Shown here: positions 17,244 to 25,970 of the stretch, piece after piece
Numbering within the stretch: position 1 is the first letter of the stretch
How the letters are laid out: each line of letters begins with the position of its first letter
Assembly (NCBI GenBank): GCA_014656015.1
Contig: BNBP01000031.1
Location: forward strand, 1 to 64,000
Source of the DNA: Streptomyces griseoaurantiacus
GTDB taxonomy: Bacteria > Actinomycetota > Actinomycetes > Streptomycetales > Streptomycetaceae
Reading direction: 5' to 3'
DNA: 64,000 bases
Notes under the pieces: model-generated
What the model was told of the DNA's origin: nothing
Database searches by the model: none
Seen by the model: only the letters and a program-made list of their open reading frames with translations
Program-made: the position numbers and the translations under genes

Positions 17244-18044
17244 TCAGTACCGCTCGTTCAGGTGGTCGAGCAGCTCGTCGTGGAGCAGGCCGTTCGACGC
17301 GGCCGCGTTGCCGCTGTGCGGACCCGGGCGGCCGTCGAGGCCCGTGAAACTGCCGCCCGCCTCCGTCACGACGATCGCCGTCGCCGCCATGTCCCACAGC
17401 GACAACTCGGGCTCCGCGCACAGGTCGACCGAGCCCTCGGCGACCATCATGTACGGCCAGAAGTCGCCGTACGCGCGGGTGCGCCACACCTTGCGGGTCA
17501 GGTCCAGGAAGCCGTTCAGGCGGCCGCGCTCCTCCCAGCCGCCGAGCGAGGAGTACGCGAAGGAGGCGTCCGCGAGCCGGGAGACCCCGGAGACCCGCAG
17601 CCGGGACGCCTGGGACAGGCTGCGGCCGGTGAAGGCGCCGTGCCCCTTCGCCGCCCACCAGCGGCGGCCGAGCGCCGGGGCGGAGACCAGGCCGACCACC
17701 GGCTGGAAAGCCCCGCCGTCCGCCTCCGTGAGCGCGATGAGCGTCGCCCAGACCGGCACTCCGCGGACGTAGTTCTTGGTGCCGTCGATCGGGTCGACGA
17801 CCCAGCGGCGGGGGCCGGTGCCCTCCACGCCGTACTCCTCGCCGAGGACCGCGTCCCGGGGCCGGGCCCGCTGGAGCTGCCCGCGGATCAGCTCCTCGGC
17901 CGCCTTGTCGGCCTCGCTCACCGGCGTCATGTCCGGTTTGGTCTCGACCTTGAGGTCGAGCGCCTTGAACCGGGCCATCGTCGCGGCATCGGCGGCATCC
18001 GCGAGGACATGGGCGAGACGCAGGTCATCGAGATAGTCGGCCAT
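17244..18044 (-). CDS. hisN: Histidinol-phosphatase, inositol-monophosphatase fold
   Basis: 266 residues of the IMPase superfamily. Metal-binding motifs are GEEYG (about 68-72), DPIDGTKNYVRG (about 84-95) and the C-terminal WDMAATAIVVTEAGG (about 219-233). In S. coelicolor the orthologue was shown to be the histidinol-phosphate phosphatase, the penultimate step of histidine synthesis; I transfer that by similarity and gene order. ATG at 18044 gives MADYLDDLRLAHVLAD, typical of the family. Divergent from a TetR gene. No other his genes are near. Confidence 0.87.
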   Translation of the reverse strand: MADYLDDLRLAHVLADAADAATMARFKALDLKVETKPDMTPVSEADKAAEELIRGQLQRARPRDAVLGEEYGVEGTGPRRWVVDPIDGTKNYVRGVPVWATLIALTEADGGAFQPVVGLVSAPALGRRWWAAKGHGAFTGRSLSQASRLRVSGVSRLADASFAYSSLGGWEERGRLNGFLDLTRKVWRTRAYGDFWPYMMVAEGSVDLCAEPELSLWDMAATAIVVTEAGGSFTGLDGRPGPHSGNAAASNGLLHDELLDHLNERY

Positions 18045-18200
18045 GACCGCACGCTATCTTCCCCCGGCGCGCCGGGGCCAGCAGGGCGCCGCGGCGGCGG
18101 CCCCCCCCGGAAGGCCCGCTTCCCCGCGCCCCGGGGCCTTGACAGTCCGTGTGGGGGCGTCAACTGTGGGCGACAGGAGTGCCGTATCCGGGAGGCGACG

Positions 18201-18833
18201 ATGCCTGCAGCGCGGGAGTCCCTGCTCGACGCAGCCTTCGCGGCGTCGACGAGCCGGCCGTGGTCCGCCGTGCGCATGGTCGACGTGGCCGCCGCCGCGG
18301 GCGTCTCCCGGCAGACGCTGTACAACGAGTTCGGCAGCAAAGAGGGGCTCTCCCGCGCCCTGGTGCGGCGCGAGGCCGACGCCTATCTCGTGGGCGTCGA
18401 ACGTGTCCTCGCCGCGCCCGCCGAGGGCCGCGACCGGCTCGCCGCCCTCGCCGAGTGGACCGTGTCCGCCGCCCGCAACAACCCCCTCGTGCGCGCCCTG
18501 CTCACCGGCTGCTGGGGCGAGCGGCTCCCCGCGCCGACGCTGTCGGCGGTGCCCTCGTCCTCCGCGGTGCCCGCGCAGCGCCGGGCCGACGGGCCCCTGC
18601 CCTCGCCCTCCGACCTCGTGACGCTGGTGCGCGACCGTGCCGTGGCCGCGCTGTCCGGGCCCGGCACCACGAAACCGGACCTCCTGGAGATCGCGCGGTC
18701 CGCCGAACTCGTGGCCCGGCTCTCGCTGTCCTGCGTCGCGGCCCCGCCGGCGGACGGCTCGGTCACCGACCTCGTACGCACCGTGCTGTCGCGCCAGTTG
18801 GGCCGGCAGGGCCAGTCGGCGCAGTCGCGATGA
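18201..18833 (+). CDS. TetR-family transcriptional regulator
   Basis: 210 residues. The N-terminal TetR helix-turn-helix is at about 25-55 (VRMVDVAAAAGVSRQTLYNEFGSKEGLSRAL); the C-terminal ligand domain is family-specific and includes a Ser/Pro-rich disordered patch (about 110-130). ATG at 18201 is preceded by GGGAGG. It is divergent from hisN and convergent with the SugE-type exporter gene 24 bp away. TetR proteins often repress a neighbouring exporter, but the convergent arrangement makes direct control uncertain. Confidence 0.88.
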   Translation: MPAARESLLDAAFAASTSRPWSAVRMVDVAAAAGVSRQTLYNEFGSKEGLSRALVRREADAYLVGVERVLAAPAEGRDRLAALAEWTVSAARNNPLVRALLTGCWGERLPAPTLSAVPSSSAVPAQRRADGPLPSPSDLVTLVRDRAVAALSGPGTTKPDLLEIARSAELVARLSLSCVAAPPADGSVTDLVRTVLSRQLGRQGQSAQSR

Positions 18834-18857
18834 GGGCTCGGGAGGACTCCGGGGCCG

Positions 18858-19181
18858 TCAGTGCGCCGAGCCGGAGAGCTGCAGGCCGATCACGCCGATG
18901 ATGACGAAGGCGATGGACACCAGCTTGAGCGTGGACACCAGGTCGTCGAGGAAGACCATCCCGTAGATCGCCGTGCCCGCCGCGCCGATGCCCGTCCACA
19001 CCGCGTACGCGGGCCCCACGTCCAGCCGCCGCAGGGACAGGGTGAGCAGACCGAAGCTGCCGAGGGCGAAACAGCAGAAGGCGATGGTGGGCCAGAGCCG
19101 GGTGAAGCCGTGGGACAGCTTGAGGCACACGGCGAAACCGGTCTCCAGGATTCCGGCCACTATGACCAGCAGCCACGCCAT
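18858..19181 (-). CDS. sugE: Small multidrug resistance family exporter, SugE/Gdx type
   Basis: 107 residues with four transmembrane helices. The N-terminus (LVIVAGILETGFAV) carries the essential membrane-embedded glutamate, and the following LKLSHGFTRLWP matches SugE more than EmrE. YAVWTGIGAAGTAIYG in TM3 is the family signature. SugE-type (Gdx) proteins export guanidinium. A single SMR gene, as here, normally forms homodimers. I looked for a guanidine riboswitch upstream and found none convincing. Confidence 0.88.
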   Translation of the reverse strand: MAWLLVIVAGILETGFAVCLKLSHGFTRLWPTIAFCCFALGSFGLLTLSLRRLDVGPAYAVWTGIGAAGTAIYGMVFLDDLVSTLKLVSIAFVIIGVIGLQLSGSAH

Positions 19182-19375
19182 GAACTGTCCCTCCGTAACG
19201 TCGCGTGCGTCCGCCGCCGTCCTCCGCGTCCGCCGCACGCTCTGTGACTGCCTCGTTCGATCCGCCCGGCTGCGTCCGTCCGGTGCGATTATGCATTTAC
19301 CTGCGCCGTACAGGCGCAAACACGAAGGTGGTCACGCGCCCGCGTACGCCGGGGGAGAAACGGTTGTGCGGCGGA

Positions 19376-20386
19376 TCAGTCGCCCTCCGTGTGTTCCCGG
19401 ACCGCCAGCAGCCGGCGCAGGGAGTACAGCCGCGCCGGATCGGCGTGGCCCTCGGCCACCCACGCGTCCAGCGCGCAGTCCGGCTCGTCGTGACTGCACG
19501 CGCGCGGGCAGCCCTCCGTGCCCCCCTCCAGGTCGGGGAAGGCGTGGATCACGCGCGAGGGATCGACGTGCGCGAGACCGAAGGACCGCACGCCCGGGGT
19601 GTCGACCACCCAGCCCCGGCCGCCCTCCAGCGGGAGCGCCAGCGCGGAGGTGGTGGTGTGCCGGCCGCGGCCCGTCACCGCGTTGACGTGGCCGGTGATG
19701 CGGCGTCGGCCCTCCGGCACCAGCGCGTTGACCAGCGTGGTCTTGCCCACCCCGGAGTGGCCGACGAACGCCGTCACCTTGCCGTCCAGCTCCGCCCGCA
19801 CCCGGGCGGCCGCGTCGCCGGTCTCCAGTTCCTCGCGGCTCGTGACGACGTACGGGATGTCCAGGTCGCCGTAGAGCTCCAGCAGCTTCTCCGGCGGGGC
19901 CAGATCGGACTTGGTGAGGACGAGCAGCGGGGTGAGGCCGCCGTCGAAGGCCGCGACCAGGCAGCGGTCGATCAGCCGCGGGCGCGGTTCCGGGTCGGCG
20001 AGAGCGGTGACGATGGCGAGCTGGTCGGCATTGGCGACGACCACCCGCTCGTAGGGGTCGTCGTCGTCCGCCGTGCGGCGCAGGACCGAGGTGCGCTCCT
20101 CGATGCGGACGATGCGCGCGAGGGTGTCCTTGGCGCCGGACAGGTCCCCGACCAGCGCCACCCGGTCCCCGACGACCGCGGCCTTGCGGCCCAGTTCACG
20201 GGCCTTCATCGCCATCACCGTCCGGTCCTTGACCAGACAGGTCAGCCGGCCCCGGTCGACGGTGAGGACCAGGCCCTGGGCCGCGTCCTCGTGCTTGGGC
20301 CGGATGTGGGTGCGCGGCCGGTTGCCCCTGCGGTTGGGGCGGCTGCGGATGTCGTCCTCGTCGGTGTGCTTGCCGTAACGGCGCAT
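19376..20386 (-). CDS. rsgA: Ribosome small-subunit GTPase RsgA
   Basis: 336 residues. The N-terminal OB-fold region is basic (RPNRRGNRPRTHIRPK). The circularly permuted GTPase has LTKSD (G4), GHSGVGKTTLVNAL (G1, Walker A) and DTPGVRSF (G3) in that order. A C-terminal zinc motif follows (CPRACSHDEPDCALDAWV). RsgA is a late 30S assembly factor that checks the decoding centre. It starts 16 bp after aroA, so the two are probably co-transcribed, as in other Streptomyces. Confidence 0.93.
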   Translation of the reverse strand: MRRYGKHTDEDDIRSRPNRRGNRPRTHIRPKHEDAAQGLVLTVDRGRLTCLVKDRTVMAMKARELGRKAAVVGDRVALVGDLSGAKDTLARIVRIEERTSVLRRTADDDDPYERVVVANADQLAIVTALADPEPRPRLIDRCLVAAFDGGLTPLLVLTKSDLAPPEKLLELYGDLDIPYVVTSREELETGDAAARVRAELDGKVTAFVGHSGVGKTTLVNALVPEGRRRITGHVNAVTGRGRHTTTSALALPLEGGRGWVVDTPGVRSFGLAHVDPSRVIHAFPDLEGGTEGCPRACSHDEPDCALDAWVAEGHADPARLYSLRRLLAVREHTEGD

Positions 20387-20402
20387 GATCCCGGTCCGCC
20401 CG

Positions 20403-21749
20403 TCAGTTCCCGAGCATCCCGGCCCACAGTTCGGGGAAGTCCGGCAGCGTCTTGGCCGTCGTCGCCACGTTCTCGATCTGCACGCCGTCCACCGCGAGCC
20501 CGAGGATCGCACCGGCCGTGGCCATGCGGTGGTCGTCGTAGGTGTGGAAGATCCCGCCGTGCAGCCTGCGCGGGCGGATGTGCAGCCCGTCGGCGGTCTC
20601 GGTGACGTCCCCGCCCAGCTCGTTGATCTCCTTGGTGAGCGCCGCCAGCCGGTCCGTCTCGTGCAGCCGCAGGTGCGCGACGCCGCGCAGGGTCGAGGGG
20701 GAGTCGGCGAGGGCGGCGACGGCCGCGATGCCGGGGGTCAGCTCGCCCACCTCGCCGAGGTCGACGTCGATGCCGTGCACGGCACCCGAACCGGTGAACT
20801 CCAGACCGCGCTCGGTCAGTTCGCAGGAACCACCCATCTCGGTGAAGATCTCCCGCAGCCGGTCACCGGGCTGGGTGGTGCGCTCCGGCCAGTCGGGGAT
20901 GACGACCGTGCCCGCGGTGACCAGGGCGGCGGCGAGGAAGGGCTGGGCGTTCGACAGGTCCGGCTCGATCGTCAGGTCCCGGCCGAGCAGCGCGCCCGGC
21001 GTCACCCGCCACACGTTGGGCTCGCCGCCCGACTCCGGCGTGTCCACCTGCGCGCCGACCGCCCGCAGCATGTCCACCGTCATCCGGATGTGCGGCATGG
21101 AGGGCAGCGAGGAGCCGGTGTGGCGGACCTCGACCCCCTGGTTGAAGCGCGGCGCCGAGAGCAGCAGCGCCGAGACGAACTGGGACGAGGAGGAGGCGTC
21201 GATCTCGACCGGGCCGCCGTCCAGGCCGCCACCGCCGTGCACGGTGAGCGGGAGCGCGCCCCGGCTCTCGTCGTCGATGCGGGCGCCGAGGGCGCGCAGC
21301 GCGTCGATCACGCCGTGCAGGGGGCGCTCGTAGGCACGGGGGTCGCCGTCGAAGCGGACGGGGCCGTCGGCCAGGGTGGCGACGGGCGGGAGGAAGCGCA
21401 TGACCGTGCCCGCGTTGCCGACGTCCACCGTGGCGGGGCCGTGCAGGGTGGAGGGGATGACGCGCCAGGCCTCACCGGGCCCCGTCGGGGTGCCCGCGCC
21501 CGCGGGGGAGGAGTTCGAGGACACCGTCTCCTCGATGCCGACGCCCAGGGCGCGCAGGGCGCCGGCCATCAGCAGGGTGTCGCGGGAGCGGAGGGGGCGG
21601 CGCAGCCAGCCGGGCTCGGAGGCGAGGGAGGCGAGCACGAGCGCGCGGTTGGTGACCGACTTGGACCCCGGTACGTGGACCGTCGCGTCGACGGCTCCGC
21701 GCGCGTGGGGAGCGGGCCAGAGGGCGGTGTGGGCGGGGGTTGCGGTCAT
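20403..21749 (-). CDS. aroA: 3-phosphoshikimate 1-carboxyvinyltransferase (EPSP synthase)
   Basis: 448 residues. It makes 5-enolpyruvylshikimate-3-phosphate from shikimate-3-phosphate and PEP in the aromatic amino acid pathway. Seen: VPGSKSVTNRALVLASLA (about 27-44, S3P binding), GNAGTVMRFLPP (about 105-116, class I type), DGDPRAYERPL, and the C-terminal DDHRMATAGAILGL. ATG at 21749 is chosen over the ATG at 21758; both are possible. Upstream of rsgA in the same direction. Confidence 0.94.
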   Translation of the reverse strand: MTATPAHTALWPAPHARGAVDATVHVPGSKSVTNRALVLASLASEPGWLRRPLRSRDTLLMAGALRALGVGIEETVSSNSSPAGAGTPTGPGEAWRVIPSTLHGPATVDVGNAGTVMRFLPPVATLADGPVRFDGDPRAYERPLHGVIDALRALGARIDDESRGALPLTVHGGGGLDGGPVEIDASSSSQFVSALLLSAPRFNQGVEVRHTGSSLPSMPHIRMTVDMLRAVGAQVDTPESGGEPNVWRVTPGALLGRDLTIEPDLSNAQPFLAAALVTAGTVVIPDWPERTTQPGDRLREIFTEMGGSCELTERGLEFTGSGAVHGIDVDLGEVGELTPGIAAVAALADSPSTLRGVAHLRLHETDRLAALTKEINELGGDVTETADGLHIRPRRLHGGIFHTYDDHRMATAGAILGLAVDGVQIENVATTAKTLPDFPELWAGMLGN

Positions 21750-21875
21750 GGCCCGCATTCTAGTGGCCGGGGGATGAGGGCGAATCTCGATCGTGGGCGG
21801 CGATTAGCCCGCCCGGGGCTCCGAAAGCGCATCCGGGCTCACCGTTCCGGCCACGGCTCCGCGCGGGAGCCGCGC

Positions 21876-22598
21876 TCACAGGTCCAGCAGCCAGCGCGTG
21901 CCGCCGATCAGGGAGCACAGCGAGACCGCGTGGAAGAGGAACAGCCACAGCGCCGGAGGGACGTTCGTCAGCCGGGAGAGCTGGTCGGCATCGGAATCAC
22001 CGGCGTTGCCGCGCCGGCGCTTGGCCTGCAGCTCGAAGGCCGGGCGCACGCCGCCCAGCAGCAGGAACCACACCACCGCGTACGCGAACGCCGCCTGCAC
22101 CTGCGCGCCGGTCAGCCAGGACACCGCGAGGAACAGACCGCCGGTGACGAGGACCGTCAGCACCCCGTACGCGTTGCGGATCATCACGAGCATCACCAGC
22201 AGCAGCGCCGTGGCCAGCCACAGCAGCGCCGTGATGTGCCCGGCCGCGAGCAGCGCCGCGCCGCCGAGCCCCAGCAGCGGCGGCGCGGTGTAGCCCGCGG
22301 CGGCGGTGAGGATCATGCCGAGGCCGTGCGGCTTGCCCCGGCTCACGGTGAGGCCGCTGGTGTCCGAGTGCAGACGTATGCCCGTCAGGGTGCGCCCCGT
22401 GAGCAGCGCCACCAGACCGTGGCCGCCCTCGTGGGCGATCGTGACGGCGTTGCGGGAGACCCGCCAGACCGCGTGCGGGAGGACGGCCGCGAGCGCGGCG
22501 ACCAGCGTGGCCAGCACCACCCAGAGATCCGGGTCGGGCTGGGTGCCGAAGAGCCGGTCCCAGAGCTCCGGCAGCGAGGGGGTGGCGAGGGGATTCAT
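21876..22598 (-). CDS. M50-family (site-2-protease-like) membrane metallopeptidase
   Basis: 240 residues with about six hydrophobic helices. The zinc motif HEGGH (about residues 55-59, in VTIAHEGGHGLVALLTG) fits M50 peptidases; the second motif is less clear, with candidates around NAYGVLTVLVTGG. The C-terminus ends in a hydrophobic helix (PPALWLFLFHAVSLCSLIGG). This small single-domain group lacks a PDZ domain. Substrate unknown. Divergent from the SRAP gene, with 93 bp between starts. Confidence 0.82.
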   Translation of the reverse strand: MNPLATPSLPELWDRLFGTQPDPDLWVVLATLVAALAAVLPHAVWRVSRNAVTIAHEGGHGLVALLTGRTLTGIRLHSDTSGLTVSRGKPHGLGMILTAAAGYTAPPLLGLGGAALLAAGHITALLWLATALLLVMLVMIRNAYGVLTVLVTGGLFLAVSWLTGAQVQAAFAYAVVWFLLLGGVRPAFELQAKRRRGNAGDSDADQLSRLTNVPPALWLFLFHAVSLCSLIGGTRWLLDL

Positions 22599-22691
22599 GA
22601 TCGGTGCTGACTCCGGGAGGTCGGGCCGGGCGGGGACGGCGCCCGCCACCGTCGTTGAGGGGCGGCGGGCCGGCCTGGCAGTGTGGCACGT

Positions 22692-23657
22692 ATGTGCGGA
22701 CGGTATGCGGCGAGTCGTGGACCCGAGGATCTCGCGGGGATCTTCGGGATAGAGGTGGGGGTGCCCTCCGCCCAGGAATCCCAGGAATCCCAGCAACCCA
22801 ACGCGTCCTGGGAGTCCCAGGAGACCCACGACTCACAGGAGACCCACGACTCACAGGAGCTCCACGACTCACAGGAGCCGCAGGGCTCCCAGAAGTCCCA
22901 GGAGGCCCGGGAGGATCCCGGGCCACTCGTGCCCGACTACAACGTGGCCCCCACCAAGGAGGTCCTCGTCGTCCTCGACCGCCCCTTGAAGGACGCCGCC
23001 TCGCCGCGTCCGGTTCGCCAGCTCCGCCGGCTGCGCTGGGGGCTCGTGCCCTCCTGGTCGAGGTCCCCCGAGGGCGCCGCCCGGATGATCAACGCGCGGG
23101 CCGAGACCGTGCACGAGAAGCCCGCCTACCGCCAGGCCTTCGCCACCCGGCGCTGCATCCTCCCCGCCGACGGCTACTACGAGTGGGACACCGGCCGGGA
23201 GGAGCGGGAGCTGGAGGTCGAGGGCAGGCGGAAGCGGGCGCGCAAGCAGCCGTACTTCGTGACGCCCGCGGACGGCTCGGTCTTCGCCATGGCCGGTCTG
23301 TACGAGTTCTGGCGCGATCCGACGCTGCCGGACGGCCACCCCCGCTCCTGGTGGGTCACGTGCTCGGTGATCACCACGGAGGCAGAGACGGCTCCGCTCG
23401 CCGTGCCGCCGCAGGAGGGCCCGCGCTCGCTCGCCGACATCCACCCCCGGATGCCGCTGATGCTGACGCCGGACCGGTGGGACGCGTGGCTCGACCCCCG
23501 GCACACCGACACGGCGGAGCTGCGGGAGCTGCTCGCGCCGCCGCCGGAGGGGCTGATGCGGGCGTACCCGGTGGGCACCGCGGTGAGCAACGTCCGCAAC
23601 AACGGCCCCGAACTGCTGAAGGAACTGTCCGGCCCGGAGGAGGGCACGCTCTTCTGA
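22692..23657 (+). CDS. SRAP-domain protein (HMCES/YedK type) with repeat insertion
   Basis: 321 residues. SRAP proteins form a thiazolidine crosslink with abasic sites in single-stranded DNA through an N-terminal cysteine after Met removal. The start at 22692 gives MCGRY, exposing Cys2, which decides the start. Other catalytic-site residues are visible: Asn84 in DYNVAPT, Glu in ILPADGYYEW (about 160) and His in IHPRMPLML (about 257). Odd feature: residues 28-71 are a Ser-Gln-Glu/Thr-His-Asp repeat insert between the Cys2 segment and the core. It is named SOS-associated in databases but probably has no peptidase role beyond self-processing. Confidence 0.93.
   Translation: MCGRYAASRGPEDLAGIFGIEVGVPSAQESQESQQPNASWESQETHDSQETHDSQELHDSQEPQGSQKSQEAREDPGPLVPDYNVAPTKEVLVVLDRPLKDAASPRPVRQLRRLRWGLVPSWSRSPEGAARMINARAETVHEKPAYRQAFATRRCILPADGYYEWDTGREERELEVEGRRKRARKQPYFVTPADGSVFAMAGLYEFWRDPTLPDGHPRSWWVTCSVITTEAETAPLAVPPQEGPRSLADIHPRMPLMLTPDRWDAWLDPRHTDTAELRELLAPPPEGLMRAYPVGTAVSNVRNNGPELLKELSGPEEGTLF
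22773..22904 (+). repeat. In-frame minisatellite inside the SRAP gene
   Basis: Encodes residues 28-71. Units are 6-residue (18-bp) ETHDSQ and shorter SQE/ESQ pieces; gagacccacgactcacag occurs perfectly at 22821-22838 and 22839-22856, and with changes at 22857-22874. All units are multiples of three, so the frame is kept. Confidence 0.85.
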
Positions 23658-23659
23658 TC

Positions 23660-23905
23660 CCCGGCTGATCCCCGGCCGACCCCAGCTTTTCCGGCTCCCG
23701 GCTCCCGGCCCCCGGCCCCTGGTCTCGGCTCCCCGGCTGCTGACCCCTGGTCCCCGGCCCCTGGTCTCGGCTTCACGGCTCCTGATCCCCGATGTCCGGT
23801 TCCCCCGCCCCGTCCCGCCCCGCCCCCCTCCCGCCCTCGCCCGCCCCCCTCCCGCCCTCGCCCGCCCCGCTCCCGTCGGTCCCTCCGCCGCCGTGCCCGA
23901 GGCGG
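23660..23905. repeat. C-rich low-complexity repeat region
   Basis: A 245-bp stretch between the SRAP and hydrolase genes with two repeat families. The first half has CCCGGCTCC / CCCCTGGTC(T)CGGC units; the second has three copies of a CCCGCCCTCGCC-like unit at about 23815-23875. No gene is supportable in it. Strand asymmetry is extreme, with C far above G. Confidence 0.7.
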
Positions 23906-23917
23906 CACCATGGCCGC

Positions 23918-24619
23918 ATGACGCCCCCCACGACCCCCACGCCTCCCGCCGACCCCTCGCCCCCCTCGCCCCCCACGGGCCCCGCCACCCCCACCACGGA
24001 GACCGTCGCGACCCCGGCGGGCGAGGCCCGCATCACCTGGCACCCCGCCCCCGGACCCCGCCTCGTCCTCGCCGCCGGGCACGGGGCCGGCGGCGGCATC
24101 GAGGCGCGTGATCTGCGGGCGCTCGCCGCCGAGCTGCCCCGGCACGGGGTGAGCGTCGCCCTGGTCGAACAGCCCTGGCGGGTCGCCGGGAAGAAGGTGG
24201 CGCCGGCTCCGAGGACCCTGGACACCGCCTGGCGCGCCCTGTGGCCCGCGCTCGCCCGCCCCGGACTCCCGGTGATCGCCGCCGGCCGCAGCGCCGGTGC
24301 CCGTGTCGCCTGCCGCACCGCCGGGGAACTGGGCGCCCACGCCGTCCTCGCCCTGAGCTTCCCGCTGCACCCCCCGGGCCGACCCGAGCGGACCCGGGCC
24401 CCCGAACTGCTCGGCACCGGCGTCCCGACCCTCGTCGTCCAGGGCGGCAGGGACCCCTTCGGCAGGCCGGAGGAGTTTCCCGAAGGGCCCTACGAGATCG
24501 TCGAGGTGCCGCACGCCGACCACGGCTTCGCCGTGCCCAAGCGCGCGGAACCCGGCCAGGAGGAGGCTCTCGCGAGGATCGCCGGGAGCGTCGTGCGGTG
24601 GGTCGCGTCACTCGGGTGA
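23918..24619 (+). CDS. Alpha/beta-hydrolase family protein (KANL3/Tex30-like)
   Basis: 233 residues. The Thr/Pro-rich start (about 25 residues) is followed by a small alpha/beta hydrolase fold: [12 protein letters not shown] oxyanion region (about 46-57), nucleophile serine in [11 protein letters not shown] (about 128), aspartate in VQGGRDPFG (about 180) and histidine in [10 protein letters not shown] (about 203). All three catalytic residues are therefore present. Substrate unknown. The gene ends only a few bases before the sigR promoter region. Confidence 0.83.
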
Positions 24620-24624
24620 TGCCC

Positions 24625-24652
24625 GGGAATGCCGGGCGCGGGACCCGTGTTG
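24625..24652 (+). promoter_or_regulatory. SigR-dependent promoter (sigRp2)
   Basis: GGGAAT (24625-24630), 18 bp, GTTG (24649-24652). This matches the sigma-R consensus GGAAT-N18/19-GTT and sits where the thiol-inducible p2 promoter of sigR lies in S. coelicolor, giving positive autoregulation upstream of both possible start codons. Confidence 0.82.
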
Positions 24653-24945
24653 TGCGAATCGGACGGCACCCGCGGTGCGCGGTCGGCAGGTGGCAGGGGT
24701 CACCGCCGCCGGAACCGGCGGGAGCCACCACGCGGCACGGAGCGTCCCGTGCCACCGTCCGTAGAGAGGAAGTCCGCCGCATGGGTTCGACCATCTGCCC
24801 GAACCGTCGCAGCAGCGCCGACCTGGAGTGGACGGTTCTGCACGCGACGAAGACCGCCCCTGTTCGGGCGGCGGGCGGGCCGGATCGTCGTCTATCCTCC
24901 GATTCGAGTGGGACCGGTCTCGGTTCCGCACGATCACTCGAGGAG

Positions 24946-25653
24946 GTGGGTCCGGTCACCGGTACCGACGCAGGGACCGAAAACGGCCAGGCGGAGCAGC
25001 CCGAGGGCCGGGGGACGAGCGGGGGACCGGCCGTCACGCCGGTCGCCGAGTCGACCGCGGAGCGCAGCGCGCGCTTCGAGCGGGACGCGCTCGAGTTCCT
25101 CGACCAGATGTACTCGGCCGCGCTGCGCATGACGCGCAACCCGGCCGACGCCGAGGACCTGGTCCAGGAGACGTACGCGAAGGCGTACGCGTCCTTCCAC
25201 CAGTTCCGTGAGGGCACCAACCTCAAGGCCTGGCTGTACCGGATCCTCACCAACACGTTCATCAACTCGTACCGCAAGAAGCAGCGCGAACCTCAGCGCA
25301 GTGCGGCCGAGGAGATCGAGGACTGGCAGCTCGCCCGCGCCGAGTCGCACATGTCGACGGGTCTGCGCTCCGCGGAGTCGCAGGCGCTCGACCACCTGCC
25401 CGACTCCGACGTGAAGTCGGCGCTGCAGGCGATCCCCGAGGAGTTCCGCATCGCCGTGTATCTCGCCGATGTCGAGGGCTTTGCCTACAAGGAGATCGCG
25501 GACATCATGGGGACACCCATCGGTACGGTGATGTCCCGGCTGCACCGGGGCCGCCGTCAACTGCGCGGCATGCTCGAGGACTACGCCCGTGAGCGCGGGC
25601 TGGTCCCGGCCGGCGCCGGAGAGTCGAACGAAGCGAAAGGCTCGGGCTCATGA
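24946..25653 (+). CDS. sigR: ECF sigma factor SigR (disulfide/thiol stress), with upstream-extended form from 24781
   Basis: 235 residues from GTG 24946. Sigma region 2 is at about 45-110 ([30 protein letters not shown]) and region 4 at about 155-215 ([36 protein letters not shown]). SigR directs the response to disulfide stress: thioredoxin, mycothiol and protease genes. An in-frame ATG at 24781 adds exactly 55 codons and starts [11 protein letters not shown]. coelicolor makes an unstable extended form (sigma-R prime) of this kind from the p2 transcript. It is followed by rsrA with a 4-base ATGA overlap. Confidence 0.95.
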
Positions 25654-25970
25654 GCTGCGGAGAGCCGCACGAGACGGATTGCAGCGAAATCCTCGACCAT
25701 CTCTACGAGTTCCTCGACCGGGAGATGCCGGATTCCGACTGCACCAAGTTCGAGCACCACTTCGAGGAGTGCTCGCCGTGCCTGGAGAAGTACGGTCTGG
25801 AGCAGGCCGTGAAGAAGCTGGTCAAGCGGTGCTGCGGCCATGACGAGGTGCCGACCGACCTGAGGTCCAAGGTCATGGGGCGGATCGATCTGATCCGCTC
25901 CGGCCAGACCGTGCCGGAGCACGACGTGGCCACGGGCTCGCCCGCGTCCCCGGGGCCCCAGGAGGCCTGA
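25650..25970 (+). CDS. rsrA: Redox-sensing zinc anti-sigma factor RsrA
   Basis: 106 residues. RsrA holds SigR inactive when reduced and releases it on disulfide formation with loss of zinc. The ZAS residues are all present at the S. coelicolor positions: Cys11, His37, Cys41 and Cys44, plus Cys3, Cys31, Cys61 and Cys62. Its ATG overlaps the sigR stop, giving coupled equimolar synthesis. Cytoplasmic, no membrane segment. Confidence 0.96.

Noticed and set aside
19182..19310. Possible guanidine-II riboswitch upstream of the SugE-type gene
   Set aside because: GGACG occurs several times, but no pair of small stem-loops with ACGR apical loops could be drawn on the coding strand.
24241..24780. Longer SigR reading frame extending upstream to 24241
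   Set aside because: It overlaps the hydrolase gene in another frame and precedes the SigR promoter; only the 24781 and 24946 starts make sense.
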